Below are positions 19,274 through 27,615 of a stretch of DNA of 48,673 bases, one piece after another. Positions within the stretch are counted from its first letter, which is position 1; the number at the start of each line of letters is the position of its first letter. The position numbers and the translations under genes are program-made. The DNA is from Paraburkholderia silviterrae (GTDB taxonomy: Bacteria; Pseudomonadota; Gammaproteobacteria; Burkholderiales; Burkholderiaceae): assembly GCF_004353915.1 (NCBI RefSeq), contig NZ_SMRP01000044.1, positions 1-48,673 on the forward strand, given 5' to 3'. The notes under the pieces are model-generated. The model was not told the DNA's origin. It was given only the letters and a program-made list of their open reading frames with translations, and did not search any database.

Positions 19274-19666
19274 ATGTCAGGCATCCGCGGTTTCAAAGTA
19301 CCTGCTATCCGTGAGCCGGTCATGTACGCGTGCGCCGGTCTTGCGAACACGGCAACTACCGCGGTCGTCATTATCGGGCTCATGCATATTGAATTGGGCA
19401 CCGTACCGTCAAACTTTGCCGGCTATGCGGTCGGGCTCCTCCTGAGTTTCGTGCTGAACAGCCGCTACACGTTCCGAGCGAATGCCAGCGGGGCAATGCT
19501 CGTCAGATTTCTGGCTGCGGCAGGTATTGCGTACGTGGCGAATCTGATTGTGGTGCTCGCGACCCTTTACCTTACGGGGGCGCCGCGCATTTCGCAGATC
19601 GCCGGGATGCCCGTGTACACGATCGTGGGATATCTCGTGAACAAGAACTGGGCGATGAAAGGATAA
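19274..19666 (+). CDS. gtrA: GtrA-family membrane protein (probable flippase)
   Basis: The 130-aa product has four hydrophobic segments (VMYACAGLANTATTAVVIIG, FAGYAVGLLLSFVLNSRYTF, FLAAAGIAYVANLIVVLATL, MPVYTIVGYLVNKNWAM), the pattern of GtrA/PF04138 proteins. GtrA is thought to flip undecaprenyl-phosphate-linked sugar across the inner membrane. ATG 19274 is chosen because the family start lies near it; a TTG 60 bases upstream is possible and the ribosome binding site is weak. gtrB begins six bases after the stop, so the genes are coupled. It is the first of a complete gtrABC-type set. Confidence 0.85.
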   Translation: MSGIRGFKVPAIREPVMYACAGLANTATTAVVIIGLMHIELGTVPSNFAGYAVGLLLSFVLNSRYTFRANASGAMLVRFLAAAGIAYVANLIVVLATLYLTGAPRISQIAGMPVYTIVGYLVNKNWAMKG

Positions 19667-19672
19667 ACCGTC

Positions 19673-20614
19673 ATGGCACCGACGCTGACCATTGTGGTTC
19701 CCTGCTTCAACGAGGAGGAATCGCTTCCCACGACGGCAGAGAAGCTGCGAACGAAGCTAGCCGACCTCGAAGCCGAACAACTCGTGAGCGGCGAAAGCCG
19801 GATCCTCTTTGTCGACGACGGTAGCCATGACCAAACCTGGGCGATTATCGACGAACTTGCGAAGGCGTCCAGTGCGTATTCGGGCGTCAAGCTTTCGCGC
19901 AACGTCGGCCATCAGAATGCATTGATCGCGGGCCTCGAGCATGTGAAAACAGACATATGCATCAGCATCGACGCCGATCTTCAGGACGATATCAACGCGA
20001 TAGACGACATGGTGAGGCGATATCGCCTGGGAAGCCACGTCGTCTATGGCGTGCGCAAAGATCGGAGCTCGGACTCGCCGTTCAAGCGCAATACCGCACA
20101 ACTGTTCTATCGCGCAATGAGCAGGCTCGGCGTCGAATCGGTAGAAAATCATGCCGATTTCCGGTTGCTCAGCAGCGAGGCCCTTGCCGCGCTGCTGTCC
20201 ATGCGGGAGGCAAACGTCTACCTTCGCGGCATGGTGCCGCTGGTCGGATTTCCTGCCGCATGCGTCTACTACGACCGTGCCGCGCGGTTCGCCGGTCAAT
20301 CGAAGTATCCACTGAAGAAGATGCTCGCGCTCGCCGTCAACGGCGTCACGTCGCTGTCCGTCGTCCCACTCAGGATCATTGCGGCCTTCGGGATGATCAT
20401 GTCCTTCTTTGCGGGTTTGATGTCGCTCTGGGTGATCGCCGCCAAGCTCTTCGGGAACGCAGTGCCCGGATGGACGTCGACCAATCTCATCATCGTTTTT
20501 ATGGGTGGCGTGCAGATGCTCGCGCTAGGCGTCGTTGGCGAGTACGTCGGATGCATCTATCTGGAAGTCAAGCGCCGACCTAAATACTTTGTCGAGAAAG
20601 CCACCGAGGCATGA
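19673..20614 (+). CDS. gtrB: GtrB-type polyprenyl-phosphate glycosyltransferase
   Basis: The product is 313 aa. The GT2 domain carries LTIVVPCFNEEESLPTTAEK, RILFVDDGSHDQTW, and CISIDADLQDDINAIDDM (DXD), then a QSKYPLKKML segment. Two C-terminal membrane helices (SVVPLRIIAAFGMIMSFFAG and STNLIIVFMGGVQMLALGVV) and the end VGEYVGCIYLEVKRRPKYFV are classic GtrB/DPM1-like features. It transfers a hexose (glucose or galactose) from a UDP-sugar to undecaprenyl phosphate on the cytoplasmic face. Its stop overlaps the start of the next gene. Confidence 0.9.
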   Translation: MAPTLTIVVPCFNEEESLPTTAEKLRTKLADLEAEQLVSGESRILFVDDGSHDQTWAIIDELAKASSAYSGVKLSRNVGHQNALIAGLEHVKTDICISIDADLQDDINAIDDMVRRYRLGSHVVYGVRKDRSSDSPFKRNTAQLFYRAMSRLGVESVENHADFRLLSSEALAALLSMREANVYLRGMVPLVGFPAACVYYDRAARFAGQSKYPLKKMLALAVNGVTSLSVVPLRIIAAFGMIMSFFAGLMSLWVIAAKLFGNAVPGWTSTNLIIVFMGGVQMLALGVVGEYVGCIYLEVKRRPKYFVEKATEA

Positions 20615-22647
20615 TGCGCCCTTACGCCAAGTTCCTGACGATCGCTGCGCCTCTCCTCGCTGGATTGCTTCTCTACCCCTACTTTCGCGCTTCCCTCCAA
20701 CTTTACGAAATCGAGCATGCTCATACCCTCGCAGCCGTAGCGTCCATCGCTGGCGCGAGTTCCATGTATGCATTGATCTCGTATTGGCTGCGTCAGGCAT
20801 CACGTGCGGCAATACGGTTCATGATCGTGATCTCGATAGCAGGCTCCCTGTTACGGCACGCAGGCATCCCCGGCGGCGCCGCCGCTTCCGTTGGCGTGGG
20901 CCTTGTGCAGGCATTTGCCGTCGGCCTCTTCGCGGTCTGCCTGGTCAACAGGCTCCTCATAGTCATGCGCGCAGCCAAAGCGGCACCGACGCTTCGCGCA
21001 TCCACAGCGTGGGCTGCCATCGCGGTCTGGGTCGCTGTGGTCCTGCTATTCGTGCTCTGGTTCTCCATGACGCGATATGTCTGGTACTGGGATTACGCGC
21101 ATTATGCACACCTCATCGCGGGCCTGAGCGAGACAGCAAGCAACGCCGGATTCCGCGGATTCATTTCGCAAATCAAATCGACACTGGACGCCGAATACAA
21201 CCTGGTGCCGGCGATTGCCCCGTCTCTCGTCGAGTACTTCATTGGCAGCGCCGAGCGACCGATATTGATCTTTGCCATCGCGCTGGTCTACGTGGGTCCG
21301 ATGTTGCTCTTCATGGCCTGGCTCGTGCACCGGGCTAGCGGCAGGAAGTTAAATGGAGGTGCCTCGCTGCTGATTGCCGTGCTTGCCACGCTGCTTTTCC
21401 CCCTCACATTCTTTTCGCCGCTATACGGCATGCCGGATATTGGGGGGGTGATATTGGTCATTGCAGTCGCCTGCACGCTTTACCGTGGCGGGGAACGAGA
21501 AAAGAGCGAGCACGACCGGCTCGCCACCCTCGTCCTTTGCGCCGGCACCGTCTTCATGCTGTGCCTGTTTCGGCGCTGGTATCTGTTCATCGTGCCCCCC
21601 CTCATCGTGGCCCTGGCAGCGCGTGAATGGTGCTTCTGGCGGGTAGCCCCTGAAGGTCGAAAGCACGCGTTCTGGAGAGCGGCGATGGTATTCGCGGCCT
21701 TCCTGACACTCTGTTTTCTTTCTTTCTACTGGCAGCGCCTCGCCGTCATGATCAAGGGAGACTATGCAGGCGCCTATCAGGCATATGGGGCGAGCACGAG
21801 CGTGGTTATCGCCATGGCGGTGCATTATCTGGGATATCTACCGCTCGCGATTTTCCTGATCGCGGTGCTCATGCTGGCGATCGATCCTCGCACGCGTATG
21901 ACCGCGGCAGGCGTCGTGCTGTGCATCGGCTCCACGCTTTACCTGTTCACGCGCGTGCAGGCAATGGGCCCGCATCACTATCTGCTGATCGTTCCGGTGA
22001 TGACTTTTTCCGTTGCCTATGCAGTCGCATCGCTCTACACGAACCGTCCTGCTGTGGGAAAAGTGTCGATCTGTGTGCTGGGCTTGCTTGCCATGACTTC
22101 GATCATCGGAGTCATGCACCCCAACAGCCGCGGGAAATTGATCGCATGGAGCGTATTTCCCACTGTGGATATGCGCCCTCCCCGCCGCGGTGATCTTCCC
22201 GAGCTCAATCGCCTGGATCGTGCTTTGGGTGAGGAAGCGAAAAAAGGCAGGACGTTTTGTGTCGTATCCAGCGGCGCGGTATTGAACGGATCGACAATAG
22301 CGGAATCCGCCATCAGTTTTGGCGAAACAGCGCGATATCCAATCGCCCAAAAGCAGCTCTGGCTTGGCGACGTCGATCGTCGCGACGGCCCCGCCATAAA
22401 CTTCCTGTCTTGCGACGTTGCCGTCGTCGGCAACAAGGACTTCACCCACCTGAGTCCGGGTGAACAACAGGTGATTGTGTACCTTGCCAACGCCGTCAAC
22501 TCCGGGCAGGGCATTGGCGCGAGCTTCCAGGAAACCGGCCAGACATACGACCTCGATGGCGGGGTGCAAGCCCGGCTGTTCCGAAGAATTGCTCCAATTC
22601 AGGTAGGCGACTGGCGGCAGTACGTCAAGGCCGTCAACCATCGATGA
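20611..22647 (+). CDS. GtrC-like polytopic glycosyltransferase (serotype-specific)
   Basis: This 678-aa membrane protein has about ten or more helices in its first 500 residues (for example FLTIAAPLLAGLLLYPYF, AIAVWVAVVLLFVLWFSM, LLIAVLATLLFPLTFFSPLY, VVIAMAVHYLGYLPLAIFLI), an acidic WYWDYAHYAHL motif in the first periplasmic loop, and a soluble tail of about 160 residues. The GT-C topology and the position after gtrA and gtrB, overlapping gtrB by four bases (ATGA), mark it as the specific transferase that moves the sugar from the polyprenyl phosphate to the O antigen in the periplasm. Such genes diverge strongly, so the linkage cannot be predicted. It ends in convergence with a minus-strand GT2 gene. 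Confidence 0.72.
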   Translation: MMRPYAKFLTIAAPLLAGLLLYPYFRASLQLYEIEHAHTLAAVASIAGASSMYALISYWLRQASRAAIRFMIVISIAGSLLRHAGIPGGAAASVGVGLVQAFAVGLFAVCLVNRLLIVMRAAKAAPTLRASTAWAAIAVWVAVVLLFVLWFSMTRYVWYWDYAHYAHLIAGLSETASNAGFRGFISQIKSTLDAEYNLVPAIAPSLVEYFIGSAERPILIFAIALVYVGPMLLFMAWLVHRASGRKLNGGASLLIAVLATLLFPLTFFSPLYGMPDIGGVILVIAVACTLYRGGEREKSEHDRLATLVLCAGTVFMLCLFRRWYLFIVPPLIVALAAREWCFWRVAPEGRKHAFWRAAMVFAAFLTLCFLSFYWQRLAVMIKGDYAGAYQAYGASTSVVIAMAVHYLGYLPLAIFLIAVLMLAIDPRTRMTAAGVVLCIGSTLYLFTRVQAMGPHHYLLIVPVMTFSVAYAVASLYTNRPAVGKVSICVLGLLAMTSIIGVMHPNSRGKLIAWSVFPTVDMRPPRRGDLPELNRLDRALGEEAKKGRTFCVVSSGAVLNGSTIAESAISFGETARYPIAQKQLWLGDVDRRDGPAINFLSCDVAVVGNKDFTHLSPGEQQVIVYLANAVNSGQGIGASFQETGQTYDLDGGVQARLFRRIAPIQVGDWRQYVKAVNHR

Positions 22648-22752
22648 GGACCTGACTGTACGCAAACGGGCCCAACCGCTCACAGCAGAACCTATGGGTG
22701 CCGTGCCTGGCCGCGCCTTTGGGCAGCGGCCGCAGCTCCACCCGGAGGCAAT
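22648..22752. other. convergent gap between gtrC-like and GT2 genes
   Basis: It contains GGCCGC…GCGGCC, a 6-bp inverted repeat, but no T tract on either strand, so termination here is uncertain. This is the turning point between the plus block and the long minus block. Confidence 0.3.
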
Positions 22753-23610
22753 TCAGATGTGCACGCGCCGGCTGTCCCGCACTGCCTTGATCCAGGTTCG
22801 CAATGATGCGACGCTCAAATCCCTGGCGGCAATCATTCCGTGAGACACAATGGGCCACCACAAGCGCCAGCCGGGCGCCGAGCCATAGTGACGAAAGACC
22901 GCGAGTTGGTTGCGCAGGTTGTAATAGTGCTTCATGCCATAAGGGCCGTCCCGCAAGCGCCCTTTCGCATTGCGCAGATGCGTGACGGAGGCCTTCGGTA
23001 CGAGCCAGATCGACCACCCCGCGCTGCCGAGGCGTAGCGAGTATTCGGTGTCGTCATAGGCAAGAAAAAACGATGCATTGGGCAGGCCGATTTCCCGGAC
23101 CGCCTCTGTGTTCAGCAGAAAGCCGACGAACGAAGCCGTGTCGACCTTGACGAAAGGTTCGCCATAGCGCTCACTCGCCACAGCCGGCTCCCGCAGCGTC
23201 TTCGGATCGAAGTAACGCCGGTGCATCACCGCGAGGCGGCCGAATTCAACCACGGCGGTGCACAGCGCGCCAACACGCTGTGCACGCATCTCTGGCAAAG
23301 CAGCGAGAAGCTGCTCCACCAGATCCGGGGCTGCCATCGCGTCGTCGTCCAGCAAAAGCATCCAGTCGGCGCCCTGGCGCATCGCATGTTCGACACCGGC
23401 CGCGAAGCCGCCCGCTCCGCCAACGTTCTGCTCGAGCCGCAGAACGTCGACCTGAACGAAACCTCGCAGCACCTGCGCCGTTTCCGGCGCGCTCGCATTG
23501 TCGACCACGATGAGCGACTGCAGCGCGCAAGTCTGTGCGCTCAGCGCCTTCAGTGCGTTGGCGAGCAGTTCGGGACGATTGTGCGTTACGACGACAGCCG
23601 CAACATTCAC
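22753..23610 (-). CDS. GT2 glycosyltransferase, galactofuranosyltransferase-like (WbbN position)
   Basis: The 285-aa GT2 enzyme starts MNVAAVVVTHNRPELLANAL. It has LIVVDNASAPETAQVL, a WMLLLDDDAMAAPDLVEQLL metal motif, and an acceptor half with TASFVGFLLNTEAVREIGLP and FLAYDDTEYSLRLGSAGW, followed by GMKHYYNLRNQLAVFRHYG. This acceptor pattern resembles rhamnosyl- and galactofuranosyltransferases of the GlfT type. Its ATG overlaps the glf stop by four bases (ATGA), so it is translationally coupled to UDP-Galf supply. In Klebsiella O2a the gene after glf is wbbN, also GT2. Galf transfer is therefore favoured but not proven. Confidence 0.78.
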   Translation of the reverse strand: MNVAAVVVTHNRPELLANALKALSAQTCALQSLIVVDNASAPETAQVLRGFVQVDVLRLEQNVGGAGGFAAGVEHAMRQGADWMLLLDDDAMAAPDLVEQLLAALPEMRAQRVGALCTAVVEFGRLAVMHRRYFDPKTLREPAVASERYGEPFVKVDTASFVGFLLNTEAVREIGLPNASFFLAYDDTEYSLRLGSAGWSIWLVPKASVTHLRNAKGRLRDGPYGMKHYYNLRNQLAVFRHYGSAPGWRLWWPIVSHGMIAARDLSVASLRTWIKAVRDSRRVHI

Positions 23611-24758
23611 TGCAACGGATCCACAAAGAAGCGCGGCACGTCCTGTCCTGCCGTCTGCGCGGCGAGGAATGCATCGGCCGCATCGAGCGCTTCGCGAATC
23701 GTCACGTGCATGTCGAGATAGCGGTAGGTGCCGAGACGCCCCACGAAGCTCACGCCACGCTCTTGATTAGCGAGATCGACGTAATGCTTGAGCAGCGTCT
23801 TTTCCTTCGCAAGACGAATCGGATAGTACGGCACGTCATTTTCGCCACAGAAGCGGCTGTACTCCTTGAAAATGAGCGTGCGCTCGTGCGACTCCCACGG
23901 CGCGAAGTGCTTGTGCTCCGAAATACGCGTCCAGGGAACGTCGACGTCGCAGTAGTTGATGACCGCGTTACCCTGGTAGTCACCGTCGTGGCGCGATGCC
24001 TCGAAGTCGAGCGTGCGATAGCCGAGACGGCCGTCGCTGTAACCGAACCATCCGTCGATCGGACCGCTGTAGAAGACGTGCGCGTAGTCGCCCGCCTGCT
24101 TGCGATCGAAGCGTTCGTTCAGGTGGACCTTGATGGACGGATGATCGAGCAGTTTTTCGACGATGTACGTGTAGCCGTTCTTGGGCATCCCCTGGAACGC
24201 GCTGTTGTAGTAGTTGTCGTCATAGTTGAACCGCACAGGGAGGCGCTTCAGGATGCTCGCCTGCAGTTCGGTCGGATGCATGCCCCACTGCTTCGTCGTA
24301 TAGCCGAGGAAGAAGGCCTCGTAGAGGTCGCGGCCGACGAACTTGAGCGCCTGTTCCTCGAAGTTCTGCGGCGTCTCGATCGATTTATCACCAAGCGATG
24401 CGAGAAACTCCCGGGCTTCGGCCGGCGACAGCGCCTTGCCGAAAAACTGGTTGATCGTCAGAAGGTTGATCGGAAGCGTATAGACGCGGCCCTTGACGAT
24501 GGCCTTCACGCGGTTGACGAACGGCATGAATTCGTCGAACTGGTTCACGAACTGCCAGACCTGCTCGTCATTCGTATGAAAAATGTGCGGGCCATAGATG
24601 TGGACCATCACGCCCGTATCCGCATCGCGCTCCGAATGGCAGTTACCCGCGAGGTGGGGCCGTGTATCGAACACTTCCACGCTGTAGCCTTCGCGCGCGA
24701 GTCTGTAAGCCAAGACGGCCCCGGTAAAGCCCGCTCCCACGATTCCGATCTTTTTCAC
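23607..24758 (-). CDS. glf: UDP-galactopyranose mutase
   Basis: The 383-aa product matches the usual Glf length when started at GTG 24758 (AAGGG nearby upstream). It has the FAD-binding start KKIGIVGAGFTGAVLAYRLA and then HLAGNCHSERDADTG, YGPHIFHTNDEQVWQFVN, PINLLTINQFFGK, FLGYTTKQWGMHPTEL, the substrate-binding YNSAFQGMPKNGYT, and the C-terminal GRLGTYRYLDMHVTI loop with its conserved Arg/Tyr residues. It converts UDP-Galp to UDP-Galf in the cytoplasm. It is encoded between the GT111-GT8 protein and a GT2 enzyme, the context expected for a galactofuranose-containing O antigen. Confidence 0.95.
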   Translation of the reverse strand: MKKIGIVGAGFTGAVLAYRLAREGYSVEVFDTRPHLAGNCHSERDADTGVMVHIYGPHIFHTNDEQVWQFVNQFDEFMPFVNRVKAIVKGRVYTLPINLLTINQFFGKALSPAEAREFLASLGDKSIETPQNFEEQALKFVGRDLYEAFFLGYTTKQWGMHPTELQASILKRLPVRFNYDDNYYNSAFQGMPKNGYTYIVEKLLDHPSIKVHLNERFDRKQAGDYAHVFYSGPIDGWFGYSDGRLGYRTLDFEASRHDGDYQGNAVINYCDVDVPWTRISEHKHFAPWESHERTLIFKEYSRFCGENDVPYYPIRLAKEKTLLKHYVDLANQERGVSFVGRLGTYRYLDMHVTIREALDAADAFLAAQTAGQDVPRFFVDPLQ

Positions 24759-24951
24759 TTCCAACCCTTTCAACGATGGATAACTTGAACTTGATACGCC
24801 CCTGCCGACGCAAGACCGGCCACGCGGGGCAAAGTGCAGTCTGCGCGCGTTTGTTCCCTGGTGCGGCGCGCAGGCAACTGCGTCAGTGTAACGAACATCC
24901 CTGGGCGCGAATGGAGTTGCGCGGCATGTCCGAGGCACACAGCACGCGCCC

Positions 24952-26808
24952 TTACAGCATCATGTCGCGTGCCCAGAAGAGGGTGCGCTGCAAGCGGTTC
25001 GGCATTCGGCGCCAGACCTTGCGCGCAAGGCGATACGCCCGACTGCGGTTCATGCTGGCATCGACCGTTTTCGCGGCAACCGGACGACGCTCGATCACGG
25101 CCTCATACCAGAACGTGCGGCGCAGGAAATACCAGTAGAAGTAGGCGAGCGGCGCAGCAGCGTTGTTCCACGGCTTCGCCTCGAAGCCCGCGTAGTGGAT
25201 CATGCGCGGACTCGCGAATGCCTCACGCACCTTCTCCGCCAGATTCACGTGAAGCCCGGAAACGACGTCCATCGACATGTTCACCACGTTCCAGCTGAGA
25301 TCGAGGAACTTCACATGGCCGACGAGGTGCTTGTTGAGCACGTCCTGATCGAGGAACCAGTAGCGCTTGCTGGTGAGATCGGCATAGGCGACCTCGCGCA
25401 GATTCATCTTGCGAAGCGCCTCGAGGTCCATGACGATGAGCCCAGCCTGGAAGTACTCGTGGCCACGATCGCCCATGCCGAGCCAGTCGCGCAGATAGTT
25501 TCCGGCGCGTGCGCCACCGGCTTCCTTGAGCGCGGGCACGCCAGTCGCCGCGAAGCTGCGCATGATGATATCGGGCACCGCTGCCACGGCGTTGCCGTCG
25601 AGCTCCATGTCGAAGAGGGTCGACAGGTCGCCGAGCACGACCGTGTCCGCGTCGACGTAGACCACGCGATCGTGGTTGGCGAGCAACTCGCCGAGGCTCA
25701 ACCGATAGAACGTCGCGGCGGAAAAGTGCGCATGCAACGGAATATCGCCGAACATGTGCGAGCACGACACGAACGTGAGACGGCCGCGGCCGTTCAGGCG
25801 GAATTGCCGCTCCAGCATGCTGCGCTGGTCGGCGGGAATGCCGCCGTCCAGGACAACGAGATCCAGTTCGCGCTGTGGATCGAGACTCGCCTGCACCGAA
25901 GTCATGAAGGTCGCGAGGTGCGGCACGAAATTGCCGTCCGATGCCGTCACCACGCTCACCGCGTGGGCGGGCGGCCGCTCGGGCGCATGGTAGATGACGC
26001 GTTCGTCGCGCACGAAGACGCGCTCGAGCTCCACGTACTTTGCCGGGTCAGCAAGGCGCTTGTGCGCGAAGATATTGAAGAGGCGTTCCGACATGTAACC
26101 GAACACGCGCTGGGCGGCGACGGAGTAGTTCGTCAGATCGAGACGACGCTCAACTTCGAAGAGGATCGAGAACAACCATTCGCAGTACTCGTCGAAAAGG
26201 TCGCGGCGCAGAACGAAGATGTTCGTGAAGTAGCCGTCGTGCGCCGCCATCACGGCGTCGAAATGTTCGACATCGGCCGGATACAGTTCGTCGATGACCT
26301 CGCGCAGCACGTCGAGGTCCGCTTCGTGATGATGAGCGGCCTTCACGTAGTGGGCGCGCAGTGTGCGGTTGCCCGCGTTGCGCACCGACCACTTCTGCGG
26401 CAACACGGCTAGCAGGCCGGCCTTCGAGTTGAGCAACGACTCGACATGCGATGTCGTCAAGCCGAGCTTCTCGATCGTTGCATAGTCGAGCTTGTCGTAG
26501 TTTGCGCAGCCATGCACGTCGATTTCATGCGTCTCACCACTGAAGTCGAGGAAGCGACGATAGTGCATGAGCCCGATCCATCGCGCATCGTGATCGTTCT
26601 TCCAGGCCCAGTACAAGGCAGTCAGTTCGCAAAACGTTCCGTTCTTAAGCGAAATGTTTTCGCCCGTATCGTCGCGGATCAGGCCGAGTTTGGCGGACGA
26701 CCGGGCGGCGCCCACCTGGATCGGCAGGAAACAAGCGTCGGACACCGTTACCGGTATCGGCTTGTGGTAGCAGACGTAGATATGGGCGGAGCTGGTCATC
26801 GTCGACAT
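24952..26808 (-). CDS. wbbM: bifunctional DUF4422 (GT111)-GT8 galactosyltransferase, WbbM-like
   Basis: This is a 618-aa two-domain protein. Residues of about 8-260 are DUF4422: IYVCYHKPIPV, LIRDDTGENISLKNGTFCEL, TALYWAWKND and WIGLMHYRRFLDF, later HHHEADLDVLREVI and RVFGYMSERLFNIF. Residues of about 285-530 are GT8: SVVTASDGNFVPHLATFM, VVYVDADTVVLGDLSTLF (DXD), YFQAGLIVMDLEALRKMNL and LDQDVLNKHL. The C-terminal 60 residues are basic and aromatic (YFYWYFLRRTFWYEAV, RLARKVWRRMP), fit for membrane attachment. In Klebsiella O2a, WbbM has exactly this order: an N-terminal DUF4422 galactofuranosyltransferase (GT111) and a C-terminal GT8 galactopyranosyltransferase, and it polymerises D-galactan I. 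Here the protein also sits between wzt and glf. The ribosome binding site is weak; MTSS nine bases downstream is an alternative start. Confidence 0.82.
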   Translation of the reverse strand: MSTMTSSAHIYVCYHKPIPVTVSDACFLPIQVGAARSSAKLGLIRDDTGENISLKNGTFCELTALYWAWKNDHDARWIGLMHYRRFLDFSGETHEIDVHGCANYDKLDYATIEKLGLTTSHVESLLNSKAGLLAVLPQKWSVRNAGNRTLRAHYVKAAHHHEADLDVLREVIDELYPADVEHFDAVMAAHDGYFTNIFVLRRDLFDEYCEWLFSILFEVERRLDLTNYSVAAQRVFGYMSERLFNIFAHKRLADPAKYVELERVFVRDERVIYHAPERPPAHAVSVVTASDGNFVPHLATFMTSVQASLDPQRELDLVVLDGGIPADQRSMLERQFRLNGRGRLTFVSCSHMFGDIPLHAHFSAATFYRLSLGELLANHDRVVYVDADTVVLGDLSTLFDMELDGNAVAAVPDIIMRSFAATGVPALKEAGGARAGNYLRDWLGMGDRGHEYFQAGLIVMDLEALRKMNLREVAYADLTSKRYWFLDQDVLNKHLVGHVKFLDLSWNVVNMSMDVVSGLHVNLAEKVREAFASPRMIHYAGFEAKPWNNAAAPLAYFYWYFLRRTFWYEAVIERRPVAAKTVDASMNRSRAYRLARKVWRRMPNRLQRTLFWARDMML

Positions 26809-26874
26809 GGCAGATTAAATCGGTAAGCGCAAGCGCGTAATTTCGGAGAGCCGAGCGGGCGAAGGCGCCACTGG

Positions 26875-27603
26875 CTAAACAGGCTGATCGACCGGCACCT
26901 CGGTCAACGCGCCCTTCTCGAGCACGATCTTGCGGTTGCAAACCTTCTGCACCAGTTGCGGAGAATGCGAAGCCATCACAAGGATCGACGATCGCTCGAC
27001 AAGCGAATTCAAACGATCGGACGCCTTTTTGTTGAACGACGCATCGCCCACGGACAGCCATTCGTCCATCAGCAGGATATCGGGGTGCACCGCGGTCGAC
27101 ACGGCAAACGCAAGGCGCAAGGCCATGCCGCTCGAATACGTGCGGGCGGGCATGTTGAGATAATCACCCAGTTCGCTGAACGCAGCAATCTCGTCGATTT
27201 TCTGCTCGATCTCGCTCGGGTGCAGCCCCATCACGACGCCGCGCAGGAAGATGTTCTCATAGCCCGTGGCCTCCGGATCCATCCCCAGAGACATGTCGAG
27301 CAGCGAGCCGATCTTGCCCTTGACATCCAGTTTGCCGAACACCGGCGCGTAGACGCCAGACAGAACCCGCAGCAGCGTGGTCTTGCCTGCACCGTTGTGC
27401 CCCACCAACGCGACCCGGTCGCCGGGCTTGAATTCGAAGCTCGCTTCGCTCACCGCGCGCACGACCACGTGCTTGCCCGCGTCGCGGGCGACCCGGCCGC
27501 CCGTGGTCGCGCGCAGCACGGCCTTCTTCAGGGACCGGTGCGACGCGTTGAAAATGGGAAACTCGACCGTGATGTTTTCGGCGCGAATATGTACGGAGTC
27601 CAT
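26875..27603 (-). CDS. wzt: O-antigen ABC exporter ATP-binding protein Wzt (short type)
   Basis: The 242-aa protein contains only the nucleotide-binding domain: Walker A GHNGAGKTT at 68-76, the Q-loop region, the signature YSSGM at 156-160 and Walker B ILLMDE at 176-181, with the H-loop in MASHSPQLV. The N-terminal amphipathic part (FNASHRSLKKAVL) is typical of polysaccharide exporters of the KpsT/Wzt group. The C-terminal carbohydrate-binding domain found in Wzt of E. coli O8/O9a is absent, as in Klebsiella O2a, so export should not depend on recognition of a chain-terminating group. It lies 12 bp after wzm. Confidence 0.93.
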   Translation of the reverse strand: MDSVHIRAENITVEFPIFNASHRSLKKAVLRATTGGRVARDAGKHVVVRAVSEASFEFKPGDRVALVGHNGAGKTTLLRVLSGVYAPVFGKLDVKGKIGSLLDMSLGMDPEATGYENIFLRGVVMGLHPSEIEQKIDEIAAFSELGDYLNMPARTYSSGMALRLAFAVSTAVHPDILLMDEWLSVGDASFNKKASDRLNSLVERSSILVMASHSPQLVQKVCNRKIVLEKGALTEVPVDQPV

Positions 27604-27615
27604 TCGACGGTCCTC

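Noticed and set aside
23535..26412. Plus-strand frames of about 400 aa opposite glf and the WbbM-like gene
   Set aside because: Antisense shadows; no domain or ribosome binding site.
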